From contig JBJMGS010000233.1 in the NCBI GenBank assembly GCA_045807785.1, forward strand, positions 1 to 26,323: DNA of 26,323 bases. The letters are read 5' to 3'. The notes below the pieces were generated by a model, which saw only the letters and a program-made list of their open reading frames with translations, made no database searches and was not told the origin of the DNA. Below, piece by piece: positions 1 to 7,545 of the stretch. The DNA is from JAIVGV01 sp045807785. Its GTDB lineage: Bacteria > Acidobacteriota > Blastocatellia > Pyrinomonadales > Pyrinomonadaceae. Both the position numbers and the translations under genes were made by a program. The number at the start of each line of letters is the position of its first letter. Position 1 is the stretch's first letter.

Positions 1-8
1 ATGAGCAG

Positions 9-446
9 ATGAACACGCAGGAATTTAAGGCGCGCGACTTCCTGTTGATGATCGTGGACGACACGCCGGACAGCCTCGTTGTCACGAGCCTGTACCTGCA
101 ACAGGAAGGCTATCGCGTCATCACTGCGTCGAACGGCGAAGAGGCGCTGCGGGTCGCAGAGATCAGCGCGCCCGATCTGATCCTAATGGACATCGGGATG
201 CCCGGGCTCGACGGCCTGGGCGCGACGCGCCGCCTGCGCGAACACCCGACGCTGCGCCTCGTCCCCGTCGTTGCTCTCACCGCTTTCTCGACCGACGGCT
301 TCCGCCGCGCCGCCTACGACGCGGGCATCGACGGCTATCTGACGAAGCCCGCAGACTTCGACCGCTTAAACGAACTTATCCGCCGCCTCCTCCCCGTGCG
401 CCGCGCCGCCGCCGACTCAGACACGGACGACTCAGGCGAAGAATAA
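9..446 (+). CDS. Single-domain response regulator (CheY-like receiver)
   Basis: This 145-aa protein is a stand-alone receiver domain. It would accept a phosphoryl group from a histidine kinase and act through protein contacts, since no output domain follows. Visible receiver landmarks are the acidic pair D17-D18, the phosphoacceptor D61 in LMDIGMPG, T91 in VALTAF and K113 in LTKP. The C-terminal ~17 residues are an acidic tail. The start ATG at 9 overlaps an in-frame TGA at 10-12 of another frame, so it may be translationally coupled to a gene ending just inside the window, possibly the cognate kinase (inference). No strong ribosome site is seen. It converges on the TPR protease gene across a repeat hairpin. 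Confidence 0.93.
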   Translation: MNTQEFKARDFLLMIVDDTPDSLVVTSLYLQQEGYRVITASNGEEALRVAEISAPDLILMDIGMPGLDGLGATRRLREHPTLRLVPVVALTAFSTDGFRRAAYDAGIDGYLTKPADFDRLNELIRRLLPVRRAAADSDTDDSGEE

Positions 447-451
447 GAGCG

Positions 452-540
452 TGAGACGCGCGGACAAGGAGACGCGCGGACGCCGTGACCAGGAAGGACT
501 CGTCCTCTCCGTGTCTCCGTGTCCGCACGTCCCCGTGTCA
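452..540. repeat. Degenerate inverted tandem-repeat hairpin between convergent genes
   Basis: The left arm carries two near-identical blocks around GGACAAGGAGACGCG and GGAGACGCGCGGACG. The right arm is rich in CCGTGTCTCCGTGTCCGCACG, and its reverse complement reads GCGGACACGGAGACACGG. The arms pair imperfectly around GGACAxGGAGACxCG. It fills the gap between the response regulator stop (446) and the opposite-strand gene end (546), so it could act as a bidirectional terminator. It looks like a decayed relative of the 7-bp arrays elsewhere in the window. Confidence 0.6.
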
Positions 541-545
541 GTCCT

Positions 546-2483
546 TTAAGGTTCGAGTTCGATGTCCGGCGTGACGAAATCGACCGCGAGCAGCTCGCCA
601 TCGAACTTCGCCTTGGGCTCGGTCGCGCGCTTGAACGTGACGAAGACCAGGCTCTCCGGCTTGCGCGCGCCGCAGGAGATTCCCGTGCCTTCCAGACCGG
701 GCACGTAGCTCACCAGTTGAACCTGCTCCATCGCGGCGGCATGGAGCCGGAGCACGCGGTCGCCCACCTTGACGTTGAAGACCGCGCTCGATCCTTTCGC
801 GCAGTCGATGCCGGTGAGCGTGCCGCGCACCTCTTCGCCTTCTGCGTGCCGCTTGATCATCGGCTTCGAGCTGATGACCTTGTCGCCGTTGTCCACGCTC
901 ACCGATCCGCTGCTCTGCTCGTCGCCCCCGCCGCTCGAAAACGTGATGTTGTCCCTACCGTGCTTCGCGATCTGCTCTTCGATCACGGCGACGGTCGAGA
1001 GCATGGACTGCGCCTCGGCGCGCTCCTGCGGGGTGGCGTTGCCGCTGCGCGCGACGGGCTCCAGCAGTTGGCGCGCCCCTGTGAAGTCCTGCTTGCGCAT
1101 CTGTATCTGTGCTAAGAGCAGCGGGAACGCCTGCCGGTTCGGCTCAAGCTTGCGCGCCTGTTCGAGCAGCCGCGCCGCCTCGTCCAGCTCTTCGCCCGTC
1201 ACGACGCTGACGAAGGCGAGCAGGTAGTAGCTCTCGGCGAACGAAGGGTTCAGCGCGATGGCTCGCTTCAACTCCTCGCGCATGACGCGCGCGTCTTCCG
1301 CCGGGAAAGACATGACCATCTGCCCCTCGCGGACGGTTTTGCGCTGGACGGCGTAGGCGTAGTAGTAGTGCGCGAGGTAGTTCTGCGAGTTGCCCGCCAC
1401 GGCCTGGCGCAGCTCCGCCTCCGCTTCGTCGAACTTGCCTTGGCGCACGCGCACCATGCCGAGCGAGGCGTGCGCCAGCGCCGAGTCGGGCGCGAGCGCG
1501 AGCGCCTGCTTGAGCCGCGCCTCGGCGGCGTCGAGCCGGTTCGTGTGCAGCAGGAGATCGCCGAGGTAGGCTTGCGCGTCCGACTCCGAGAGCGGCGCGA
1601 CGGTCATCTCCGCGTCGAAGGTGAGGGGCTTGGAGAGATCGAAGATTTCCCCACGGTAGGTGCTGTTCTTGACGTAATTGTGCAGCTCCTTCTCCATCGT
1701 CTTGTAGTCGGACTGAAAAGCCTGCTGGAAACTCTCCGCGAGCGGCTTGCCCGCCGAGAGCAGCGCGCTGAAGCGACCGAGCTGCGCGAGGCGCTGCCCC
1801 TTGCTGCCCTGCAACAGGTAATGCACGAAGGCCCAAGACTCTGCGTAGAAGATGCCCTGCTTGTCGCGTTCGTTGTAGGCGGGCGAGCTCTCCGTCACGC
1901 GCAGCAGGCCTTCGAGCGGCATGAACTGCTCGCGCAGCAGATAGACGTGGTTGGAGACGGGCCTGCCGAGCGTGATCTTCTTGTCGCCGTCGGTCACGTC
2001 AAAGGTGCTGTAGTATTCGGCGAGCCCCTCGTTGAACCAGGCGGGTGGGTCGGTCAGGTTGTTGTTGATGATGACGTGCGAGTACTCGTGGAAGATGACG
2101 GCGTAGGGGCTCTCCTCGCCGTACTTCTCGGAGGTGAGCGTGATGTAGTTGACGTCTTCGCCCGGCTGGAAGTAGCCCGCGACGTTCGCGGGCTTGCCGT
2201 TGTAGAGGGGCTTGAACGGCGTGTACGAGGAGTCGGACTTGAAGACGACGACGGTCGTCGGCACGAGCGCGGTCAGGTTCGCCTTCGGGAACAGTTGCGC
2301 GAAGACGAAGCGGAACTGTTCGAGGCGCGTGGCGACGAGACGAATCTCCTTCTCGCTCGCATTGCCGACGAGAAGGAAGTTTTTCGAGCGCACGCTCGTC
2401 CAGGTGTCTTTCGCGTGGGCGGTCTGAGCCGCGAGCGCGACGAGGCAGAGGGCGGCGGTGAGCAGCGAGGTACAGCGTTTCAT
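546..2483 (-). CDS. Secreted TPR protein with DUF1570/peptidase MA-like zinc metalloprotease domain
   Basis: The protein is 645 aa from ATG 2483. An upstream in-frame extension exists, but this ATG is preceded by GGAG and opens a clear signal peptide: MKR, a hydrophobic core to about residue 20, and an AHA cleavage-like site near 22-24. A gluzincin-type domain follows, with HEYSH at 132-136 and the downstream motif NEGLAEYY at 151-158 that supplies the third zinc-ligand Glu in such families. The middle (about 280-450) contains TPR-like helical pairs, for example LGDLLLHTNRLDAAEARLKQ. The C-terminal ~130 residues are an unrecognised beta-rich region with two Cys. It is probably an exported or periplasmic peptidase, with substrate unknown. 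A strong sigma70-type promoter lies 124 bp upstream. Confidence 0.85.
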   Translation of the reverse strand: MKRCTSLLTAALCLVALAAQTAHAKDTWTSVRSKNFLLVGNASEKEIRLVATRLEQFRFVFAQLFPKANLTALVPTTVVVFKSDSSYTPFKPLYNGKPANVAGYFQPGEDVNYITLTSEKYGEESPYAVIFHEYSHVIINNNLTDPPAWFNEGLAEYYSTFDVTDGDKKITLGRPVSNHVYLLREQFMPLEGLLRVTESSPAYNERDKQGIFYAESWAFVHYLLQGSKGQRLAQLGRFSALLSAGKPLAESFQQAFQSDYKTMEKELHNYVKNSTYRGEIFDLSKPLTFDAEMTVAPLSESDAQAYLGDLLLHTNRLDAAEARLKQALALAPDSALAHASLGMVRVRQGKFDEAEAELRQAVAGNSQNYLAHYYYAYAVQRKTVREGQMVMSFPAEDARVMREELKRAIALNPSFAESYYLLAFVSVVTGEELDEAARLLEQARKLEPNRQAFPLLLAQIQMRKQDFTGARQLLEPVARSGNATPQERAEAQSMLSTVAVIEEQIAKHGRDNITFSSGGGDEQSSGSVSVDNGDKVISSKPMIKRHAEGEEVRGTLTGIDCAKGSSAVFNVKVGDRVLRLHAAAMEQVQLVSYVPGLEGTGISCGARKPESLVFVTFKRATEPKAKFDGELLAVDFVTPDIELEP

Positions 2484-2606
2484 GACGATCAAAAACTCCG
2501 TTCGTGTGTGAGACTTCGTGAGGCGCCGAGAACCCGACGGTCGGGCTGCGCTTCCTTGCATCGTCCGAGACCACGGTTGGGGAGGGCGCGCGGGGACGAA
2601 GCGGGA

Positions 2607-2636
2607 AGTATAGAAACGCGGATCGGTGAATGTCAA
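2607..2636 (-). promoter_or_regulatory. Sigma70-type promoter of the TPR metalloprotease gene
   Basis: On the minus strand a perfect -35 TTGACA (2636-2631) is followed after 18 bp by -10 TATACT (2612-2607). Transcription would start near 2600 and leave a leader of about 115 nt before ATG 2483. Confidence 0.75.
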
Positions 2637-2704
2637 AAGGGCTTCAGGTGCGGCTTGGAAACGCAAAAGCTCACACGCGGCGAGCGTGGCGCGAGCATGG
2701 AAAA

Positions 2705-2746
2705 GGCGCGTGCGCGTCGGCACATGAGAGCCGACGCGCACGCGCC
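2705..2746 (-). terminator. Rho-independent terminator, 17-bp perfect stem
   Basis: A perfect 17-bp inverted repeat (2705-2721 and 2730-2746) encloses an 8-nt loop. Read on the minus strand it is followed by TTTTCC. It lies 28 bp beyond the stop of the small TM2-like gene and upstream of the metalloprotease promoter, so it separates the two units. Confidence 0.88.
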
Positions 2747-2773
2747 TGAGTGACGCCCGCCGATAGCCGCCGC

Positions 2774-2983
2774 TTACAAACGCACGGGGTGATCTTTCGC
2801 GTAAGAGTACGCCGACCACGCCGCGAAGATGTGGACGACCCAGCCGAGCAGCCCCGCCGTCCCGATCCACGAGACGCCCGTCAGCACGAGCCACAGGACG
2901 CCCCACAAAATCTGACCGTTGTAGAGCTGCCCCACGCCCGGCACGAGCAAGCTCAGGATTCCCGCCAACATCGGATTACGCAT
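2774..2983 (-). CDS. Small TM2-like membrane protein
   Basis: This is a 69-aa protein. The ATG at 2983 is chosen because AGGGAGG lies about 10 nt upstream; an in-frame TTG at 2992 sits too close to that site. The sequence has two hydrophobic segments (about residues 5-20 and 25-58) joined by GQLYNGQ, the GxGxxYxG-type turn of TM2-domain proteins, so an inner-membrane location is likely. The C-terminus is short and charged. It is a one-gene unit with its own terminator and a plausible promoter. The specific function is unknown. Confidence 0.8.
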   Translation of the reverse strand: MRNPMLAGILSLLVPGVGQLYNGQILWGVLWLVLTGVSWIGTAGLLGWVVHIFAAWSAYSYAKDHPVRL

Positions 2984-3010
2984 CGCCGCCAAACCTCCCT
3001 TGTCAGCCGA

Positions 3011-3040
3011 ACTATACGCGCTCCGGTTAACCTTTGTTCA
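3011..3040 (-). promoter_or_regulatory. Possible promoter of the TM2-like gene
   Basis: On the minus strand TATAGT (3016-3011) resembles a -10 box, with TGAACA (3040-3035) 18 bp upstream as a partial -35. It lies 28 bp before the ATG. The -35 match is only four of six. Confidence 0.45.
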
Positions 3041-3363
3041 CGGAAAGAGGTAAGCGAAATTCAAGCGTTACGATTCAGCACATAACGGCGCACTCAAGGC
3101 GGCGCCATCGACACCGCGACTGAGGCTCTTGCGCACTTCCGCAGATAAGGATATTACTCATCCGGTTGAGGTAGTGACCGCTATCGGCGAGGGGCGGGCT
3201 AACAATGGCACGTACCCGACCGCCGACACGACGCTTGTCATCTACTTTTAGAGGCGCGGGGCGGAGGCTGATGGCGGGCGTTAAGCACTTGGCCTTTGCT
3301 GGGAAATCACTGTTGAACCTGGCGGCGTTCGGTATCGTAATGGTCTTCAGGAGGTGAGAGAGG
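3041..3363. other. Intergenic region without a supported gene
   Basis: This stretch lies between divergent genes. Its codon pattern does not support a protein on either strand. Words resembling integron attC ends occur (CATAACGGCGCACTCAAGG at about 3080 and GGGCGTTAAGC ending near 3290), but the full paired structure of an attC site cannot be built. A clear ribosome site, CAGGAGGTGAGAG, is at its right end and serves the next gene. Confidence 0.5.
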
Positions 3364-3858
3364 ATGTATTGTCCATCTTGCGGCATGGCTGTCGCGCAGG
3401 GCTTGAGCTACTGTAATTATTGTGGCGCGAAGTTGGGTGGGGAGAAGGGCGATAGCCTCATGAAATCATCAGAAGTGAGACCTGCGTCCCTCGTCTGGGG
3501 CATGGTCGCGGTCTTGGTCTTTGGCTTTGTCGCCATCACGTTCCTCAAGATGGCGAAGAAAATGGTCGGCTTCCATGTGGGGCAGATTTTCGCCTTTACG
3601 ATGCTGAGCTTCCTCATCATGCTGCTCGTCGAAGGCGTGTTCATCTGGCAGTTATTGCGTCGCAAGCGTGGCGCTGAAGAAGCGGGCGATACTTCGCTCT
3701 CGAAGGAGCCAACGACGAAAGAGCTTGACGCGGCACAGGCGCGAATGCTGTCAGAGCCTATGCCGAGCGTGACCGAGCACACGACCCGCTCGTTTGAGCC
3801 GATCTACAGCGAGCGAACTCAAAATAAAGAATCGCCGTTTAAGCCGCGCCGCGCATAA
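3364..3858 (+). CDS. Zinc-ribbon membrane protein, hypothetical
   Basis: This 164-aa protein starts with a zinc ribbon (CPSCG at 3-7 and CNYCG at 17-21, two CxxC knuckles). Two transmembrane segments follow (about residues 42-61 and 72-96, the second rich in FTMLSFLIMLLVEGVFIW), then a hydrophilic tail of about 65 residues. AGGAGG about 9 nt upstream fixes the start. The arrangement of an N-terminal zinc ribbon and two membrane spans is common among bacterial proteins of unknown role. It is convergent with dnaX. GC content looks slightly lower than its neighbours. Confidence 0.8.
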   Translation: MYCPSCGMAVAQGLSYCNYCGAKLGGEKGDSLMKSSEVRPASLVWGMVAVLVFGFVAITFLKMAKKMVGFHVGQIFAFTMLSFLIMLLVEGVFIWQLLRRKRGAEEAGDTSLSKEPTTKELDAAQARMLSEPMPSVTEHTTRSFEPIYSERTQNKESPFKPRRA

Positions 3859-3940
3859 CAACTCATTCAGCCTGCCGTAGCCGCGCTCTCGGCTCCCTCA
3901 AGCTCGACCCCCTCTTTCAGCGATCTACTCTCCGCACGTA

Positions 3941-5917
3941 TCACGCCTTGTCCGCCGGGCGCACGTCCACGATCTCGGCGCGGAAGATGCGCAGCACATC
4001 CTGCACCTGCGGGTCTTGCTCGGCCAGCTCGCGTAGGTGGTCGCGCGCGGCGCGCCCCTCGTCCTCGACGGCGGCCTCTTGCGACTCGCTCTCGTCGCGC
4101 ACGACGATTTGCAGCCCCATCTCGCGCCCGATGATCTCCGAGCAAGCCTCGCGCACGACGCGCGCGTTCTCCGGCTTCGACAAATTGTCGCGCAGGAACT
4201 TCGACTCCGGCGCGAACTCGACGAGCAACTCGTCGCCGTGCGTCTCCACCTTACGCGCCCCGTCGAGCGCCGTCGCGAGCAGAGGCTTGCGCCGATCTTC
4301 GAGCGCGCTCTTGAGCCGTTCGATAAAACTGTCCGGCGCGGGCGCCATCACTACTTGCGGCTCCGACTCGACGCGCGGCGGCGCCTGCGTGGAGACGAGG
4401 CTGAAGCCGCCACCGTTTCCGTGCCGTGCCTCTTCTGTCGTCGCCGTCTGCGTCTCGACCAACTTCAGCGCGGGCGGCGACACGCCCGCTGTTGGTGCTG
4501 CGGCACCGGCGGGCGCGCTCGCGCTTGCGGGCGACTCCCACGGCGGCGTCTCGTCCGCTGACATTCGCGCGCGCGCGGGCGCGACTCCCGTCGAAGCGCC
4601 CTGCGGCGCGTGCGGCGCGTCGGCGCGCGGCTTCGGGAAACGCGACGCGGGCGGAGTGTTTGAGCCGCCGCCGCCACCGCGCGCGGCAGTCCCGCCGCCC
4701 GTGCCGCCGGTCGGCGTCGGAGAGTTAGTTGCGGTAGACTTGCCGGAGCGCAGCGCCTCTTCGAGCGCGTTGAGGCGTTCAAGAATTTGCGCGAGCGGCG
4801 CGAGGCGGCGCATCTCGATGAGTTTGACGAGCCCGATCTCCAACTGGTAGCGCGGGTGCGCGCCCTCGCGCAGGCGCTGCTCGGTCTCGCCCAAGGAATG
4901 GAAGAAGCGCACGAGATCGGACTCAGAAAACTCGCCCGCCTCGCCCGCCAGATTTTTGCGCTCGGCGTCGGTCGCGTCCGCCATCTCGGACGACTCGCCC
5001 GCGGCTTTGACGACGAGCAGGTCGCGCACGTGCGCGAGCAGGTCGCGGCAGAAGTTGCGCAGGTCGTGGCCGCGCGCCGCGAGATCGTCCACGACCGCGA
5101 GCACTTCCTTCGTCTCGCCGACAGCGACGGCGCGCATCACGCGCGCGAGCAGGTGCGCACCCGCAATGCCGAGCGCGGCTTCCACGTCGTCCGTCTTGAT
5201 CTCGCCCGCACTGAAGCTGATGACTTGATCGAACGCAGACTGCGCGTCGCGCATCGAGCCCTCGCCCGCGCGCGCGATCTCTCTGAGCGCCGGGTCTTCG
5301 ATCTTGATCTGCTCGGCGTCGGCGATGAGGCGCAGGCGCTCGTAAATTTTCTGCGTCGGGATCGTGCGGAACTCGAACTGCTGCGAGCGCGAGAGGATCG
5401 TGTCCGGGATTTTGTGCGACTCGGTCGTCGCCATGATGAAGACGACGCGCGGCGGCGGCTCTTCCAGCGTCTTTAAGAGCGCGTTGAACGCCGCCGTCGA
5501 GAGCATGTGGACTTCGTCGATGATGAAGACCTTGAAGCGGTCGCGCGCCGGACGCACGCCGACCGTGTTGATGATCGCCTCGCGCACGTTGTCCACGCCC
5601 GTGTTCGACGCAGCGTCGATCTCCAGCACGTCAATCGAGCGCCCCTCGGCGATCTCTTTGCACGACGCGCACGCACTTGGATCGTCGGCGCGGCAGGGCG
5701 CGGGCGTCGGTCGGTCGGACTTGTGGCAGTTGAGCGCCTTGGCGAAGAGGCGCGCGGTCGTGGTCTTCCCCACCCCGCGCGCGCCGGAGAAGAGATAAGC
5801 GTGGTGCAGGCGGTCGTGCTCGACAGCGTTGCGCAGCGTCCGCGTGATGGGCTCTTGCCCCGTCACTTCCTCAAACGCCTGCGGTCGCCACTTACGCGCG
5901 ATGACTTGGTAGGTCAT
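3941..5917 (-). CDS. dnaX: DNA polymerase III subunit gamma/tau
   Basis: This 658-aa protein is the ATPase of the replicative clamp loader. Walker A is GARGVGKTT at 45-53, the zinc-module cysteines are at 64, 75, 83 and 86, and Walker B is FIIDEVHM at 131-138. The switch region around SRSQQFEFR follows at about 176-184, with Ser in place of the usual Cys of SRCQ. Residues ~390-500 are a Pro/Ala/Gly-rich linker, and the C-terminal ~120 residues form a tau-like domain. Length is close to E. coli DnaX (643 aa). I see no obvious A-rich slippery frameshift site. The start ATG has no Shine-Dalgarno; instead a heptamer hairpin ends 3 nt upstream. It lies downstream of the VOC gene and ffs. Confidence 0.97.
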   Translation of the reverse strand: MTYQVIARKWRPQAFEEVTGQEPITRTLRNAVEHDRLHHAYLFSGARGVGKTTTARLFAKALNCHKSDRPTPAPCRADDPSACASCKEIAEGRSIDVLEIDAASNTGVDNVREAIINTVGVRPARDRFKVFIIDEVHMLSTAAFNALLKTLEEPPPRVVFIMATTESHKIPDTILSRSQQFEFRTIPTQKIYERLRLIADAEQIKIEDPALREIARAGEGSMRDAQSAFDQVISFSAGEIKTDDVEAALGIAGAHLLARVMRAVAVGETKEVLAVVDDLAARGHDLRNFCRDLLAHVRDLLVVKAAGESSEMADATDAERKNLAGEAGEFSESDLVRFFHSLGETEQRLREGAHPRYQLEIGLVKLIEMRRLAPLAQILERLNALEEALRSGKSTATNSPTPTGGTGGGTAARGGGGGSNTPPASRFPKPRADAPHAPQGASTGVAPARARMSADETPPWESPASASAPAGAAAPTAGVSPPALKLVETQTATTEEARHGNGGGFSLVSTQAPPRVESEPQVVMAPAPDSFIERLKSALEDRRKPLLATALDGARKVETHGDELLVEFAPESKFLRDNLSKPENARVVREACSEIIGREMGLQIVVRDESESQEAAVEDEGRAARDHLRELAEQDPQVQDVLRIFRAEIVDVRPADKA

Positions 5918-5920
5918 TGG

Positions 5921-5992
5921 TAGCTGTTAGCTGTTAGCTGTTAGCTGTTAGCTGAAAGCCAAAGGCTAACAGCTAACAGCTAATCGCTAACG
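5921..5992. repeat. Heptamer array hairpin (TAGCTGT) between VOC gene and dnaX
   Basis: Five tandem TAGCTGT/TAGCTGA units (5921-5955) face four inverted GCTAACA-type units (5965-5992) across a short AAGCCAAAG centre, giving a long stem. The array fills the whole gap between the two genes. The TAG stop of the VOC gene (5989-5987) lies inside it, and only 3 nt separate it from the dnaX ATG. Confidence 0.9.
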
Positions 5993-6355
5993 GCTTCTTT
6001 CCAGAAACTCGATGCGGTTGTCGAAGGGGTCGAAGAAGGAGAAGCGTTTGACACCTTCGATGTCCGGCTCGTCGCGGGTGCGGACGCCGTGCGCCTCCAG
6101 ATATTTTCTGATCGCTTCGACGTCCTCGACCTCGAACGCGGGGTGGCGCTTCGACACAGCCTGCGCGTCCTCGACGCCGATGTGGAGCTGCACGTCGGCG
6201 ATCTCGAACCACATGCCGCCGCGTGCCCGAAGCGGCAAGGGCTTTTCGATCTCTTTGAGTCCGAGCAGCTCAGCGTAAAACTCGCGCGCGCGCGCCTCGC
6301 CGTCCAGGGGGACGCAGAGTTGCACGTGGTCGAGTCGCTTGATGTTGATCTTCAT
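5987..6355 (-). CDS. VOC/glyoxalase-fold protein
   Basis: This 122-aa protein starts at MKINIKRLDH. An in-frame upstream extension reaches the ffs terminator region and is rejected as a start. It shows the vicinal-oxygen-chelate pattern: LDHVQL with H10 near the N-terminus, FYAELLGL, then a second half with HPAFEVEDVEAI and a closing DPFDNRIEFLE whose Glu is a typical metal ligand. The size is that of a one-domain glyoxalase or bleomycin-resistance-like protein. The substrate is unknown. The stop codon is part of the heptamer array that runs up to dnaX, so the two genes are probably cotranscribed. Confidence 0.85.
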   Translation of the reverse strand: MKINIKRLDHVQLCVPLDGEARAREFYAELLGLKEIEKPLPLRARGGMWFEIADVQLHIGVEDAQAVSKRHPAFEVEDVEAIRKYLEAHGVRTRDEPDIEGVKRFSFFDPFDNRIEFLERSR

Positions 6356-6416
6356 CGCCGTCGTCGGGCGCGCGCCGGAGTTCGTGCGCATGTGGCTGTT
6401 GACCTGAAAGCCGAAA

Positions 6417-6444
6417 GGGCGGTTGGATTGTGCTCCAACCGCCC
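6417..6444 (-). terminator. Rho-independent terminator of ffs
   Basis: A perfect 10-bp stem GGGCGGTTGG/CCAACCGCCC with an 8-nt loop is followed on the minus strand by TTTCGGCTTT. It lies about 50 nt downstream of the SRP RNA 3' end and before the VOC gene. Confidence 0.8.
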
Positions 6445-6494
6445 GCGCTTCGGCAACCGCCGCGACGCGCAAAGCGCCGCCGATGAGAACTGGT

Positions 6495-6598
6495 CAGGCT
6501 TCGGACCGACCCGCAACACACGCTGCCTGCACTACCGTTGCTCCGTTCCCGGCCTGGCGGGGTTCGTGAGACGGGCGTTGTGCGGAGCCCGAAGCCTG
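6495..6598 (-). ncRNA. ffs: Small bacterial signal recognition particle RNA (4.5S)
   Basis: The minus strand carries the conserved SRP domain IV core: GAACCCCGCCAGGCC, then the GGAA tetraloop in GGGAAC, then GGAGCAACGGTA. The ends form a perfect 10-bp terminal helix (CAGGCTTCGG with CCGAAGCCTG), giving a 104-nt RNA, the usual size of the Alu-less bacterial form. It binds Ffh and directs ribosomes making membrane proteins to FtsY. A GATAAT -10 box is 7 nt upstream of the predicted 5' end and a terminator follows, so the unit is complete. Proximity to dnaX is a common bacterial arrangement. Confidence 0.93.
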
Positions 6599-6604
6599 AT
6601 AAAA

Positions 6605-6610
6605 ATTATC
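6605..6610 (-). promoter_or_regulatory. -10 box of ffs
   Basis: GATAAT on the minus strand (6610-6605) places +1 at about 6598, exactly where the SRP terminal helix begins. No good -35 is seen at the usual distance. Confidence 0.6.
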
Positions 6611-6622
6611 AACCGGGGGAGT

Positions 6623-7528
6623 CTAACACCCGCGCCCCGCGCCGTCCAAACGCGGGGGATGGGGGTTAGGGATTCGCCGTTCGACGTGAGAGCGCAGCAT
6701 CTCGGCGAGCGGCAGCATGTGTTCGCGGTAGCGCAGCACGCGCGTGTAGTGACCCGCCGCCACCTGTCGCTCGCCGTAGTGTTCGTAGAAGGGCGGCTCT
6801 TGAAATCCGCGATGATCCTGTCCAACGGCGGTGATAGGGCGTAGGCACTCGACACGGAACGTCTCGCCACTCATGCCGCTGCTCGTCAAGCCGCTCCGGG
6901 CGGCGAGGTCTGGGTGAGCGCGCAAGCCCATGCTCCCCGCGCCGTCGAGTGCAGCCTCGACCTCAGCCGCCAACTCCGGGTAGTTGCGCGCCGCCAGCAG
7001 TTTTCGCGCGAACGCCTCGTCGTCCAGGCGCAGCCAACGAGCCGCGACGCGCGACTCTTCGGCGCATTCGTCGGGACGCCCGACGAGCGTGAACTCAAAA
7101 TTGTCGATCTGCGCGCCCGTCTCGCGGCGGACGAGCGCGATTGCCGCGTCGAGGACGAGGCGGCAGGCGTCGTGCGCGGGGTTGTAGCCTTCGGCGGCGT
7201 CGCCCGCCACGAACTCTGTGCGCTCGCGCATGAGCGCGGCTGCCAATTCGTCTGCAAGTCTGATGAACAGCTCGAAGTCGTGATCGAGTATCGCCGTGTA
7301 GAGAGCCGCGTCCGTCAGGCGCGCGTAGACGGAGCCGCGCGACGCGCCGGCCGTGGAGAGCACCTTGTCGGTCGAAGCGATGCGCGATTGCTGCGTGTGC
7401 CCGGAGCCGTCCGTCAGCACGTAGACGCGCGGGCGTGCTACTTGGAGCCAGCCGTAGACGCGCAGCTCGTGTCCGGGGTGCGCGATGACTAAGGCAGCGC
7501 GCTCTTGAGACAATGTTTGATCAGGCAT
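6623..7528 (-). CDS. PIG-L/LmbE-like protein in the sulfation operon
   Basis: This 301-aa protein resembles the PIG-L/LmbE N-deacetylase fold at its N-terminus: LVIAHPGHELRVYGW (residues 13-27) is followed by VYVLTDGSGH. Canonical members have a PHPDDE zinc motif; here it reads AHPGHE, so H17 is kept but the second ligand position is changed. Catalysis may therefore be altered or lost. The later segment GYNPAHDACR could supply a His. The C-terminal half is unrecognised. It starts 17 bp after the sulfotransferase stop and is probably cotranscribed. A role in trimming an N-acetyl group from the conjugate that is sulfated and methylated is possible but inferred. Confidence 0.6.
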   Translation of the reverse strand: MPDQTLSQERAALVIAHPGHELRVYGWLQVARPRVYVLTDGSGHTQQSRIASTDKVLSTAGASRGSVYARLTDAALYTAILDHDFELFIRLADELAAALMRERTEFVAGDAAEGYNPAHDACRLVLDAAIALVRRETGAQIDNFEFTLVGRPDECAEESRVAARWLRLDDEAFARKLLAARNYPELAAEVEAALDGAGSMGLRAHPDLAARSGLTSSGMSGETFRVECLRPITAVGQDHRGFQEPPFYEHYGERQVAAGHYTRVLRYREHMLPLAEMLRSHVERRIPNPHPPRLDGAGRGC

Positions 7529-7545
7529 CTTGAGAAGGTAGTTGG

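Noticed and set aside
1368..2753. Long plus-strand open frame (461 codons) opposite the TPR metalloprotease
   Set aside because: It is an antisense shadow in high-GC DNA, Arg/Val-rich and without domains. The opposite frame has a signal peptide, HEYSH motif and promoter.
2484..2906. N-terminal extension of the TPR metalloprotease to 2906
   Set aside because: The extension crosses the gene's own promoter and the 17-bp terminator, and would bury the signal peptide.
3078..3292. Integron attC-like site upstream of the zinc-ribbon gene, with another similar word at its 3' end (CATAACAACTCATTCAG near 3854)
   Set aside because: The end words resemble attC, but the left word does not fit RYYYAAC and the inner arms do not pair. 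The right-hand site lacks a GTTRRRY end, and no integrase or cassette array is present.
3075..3386. 103-codon minus-strand open frame
   Set aside because: No ribosome site, no recognisable composition or motif, and it overlaps the Shine-Dalgarno and start of the well-supported zinc-ribbon gene.
5921..5992. CRISPR or insertion-sequence end
   Set aside because: The units are contiguous 7-mers without spacers, and no transposase or target duplication is visible.
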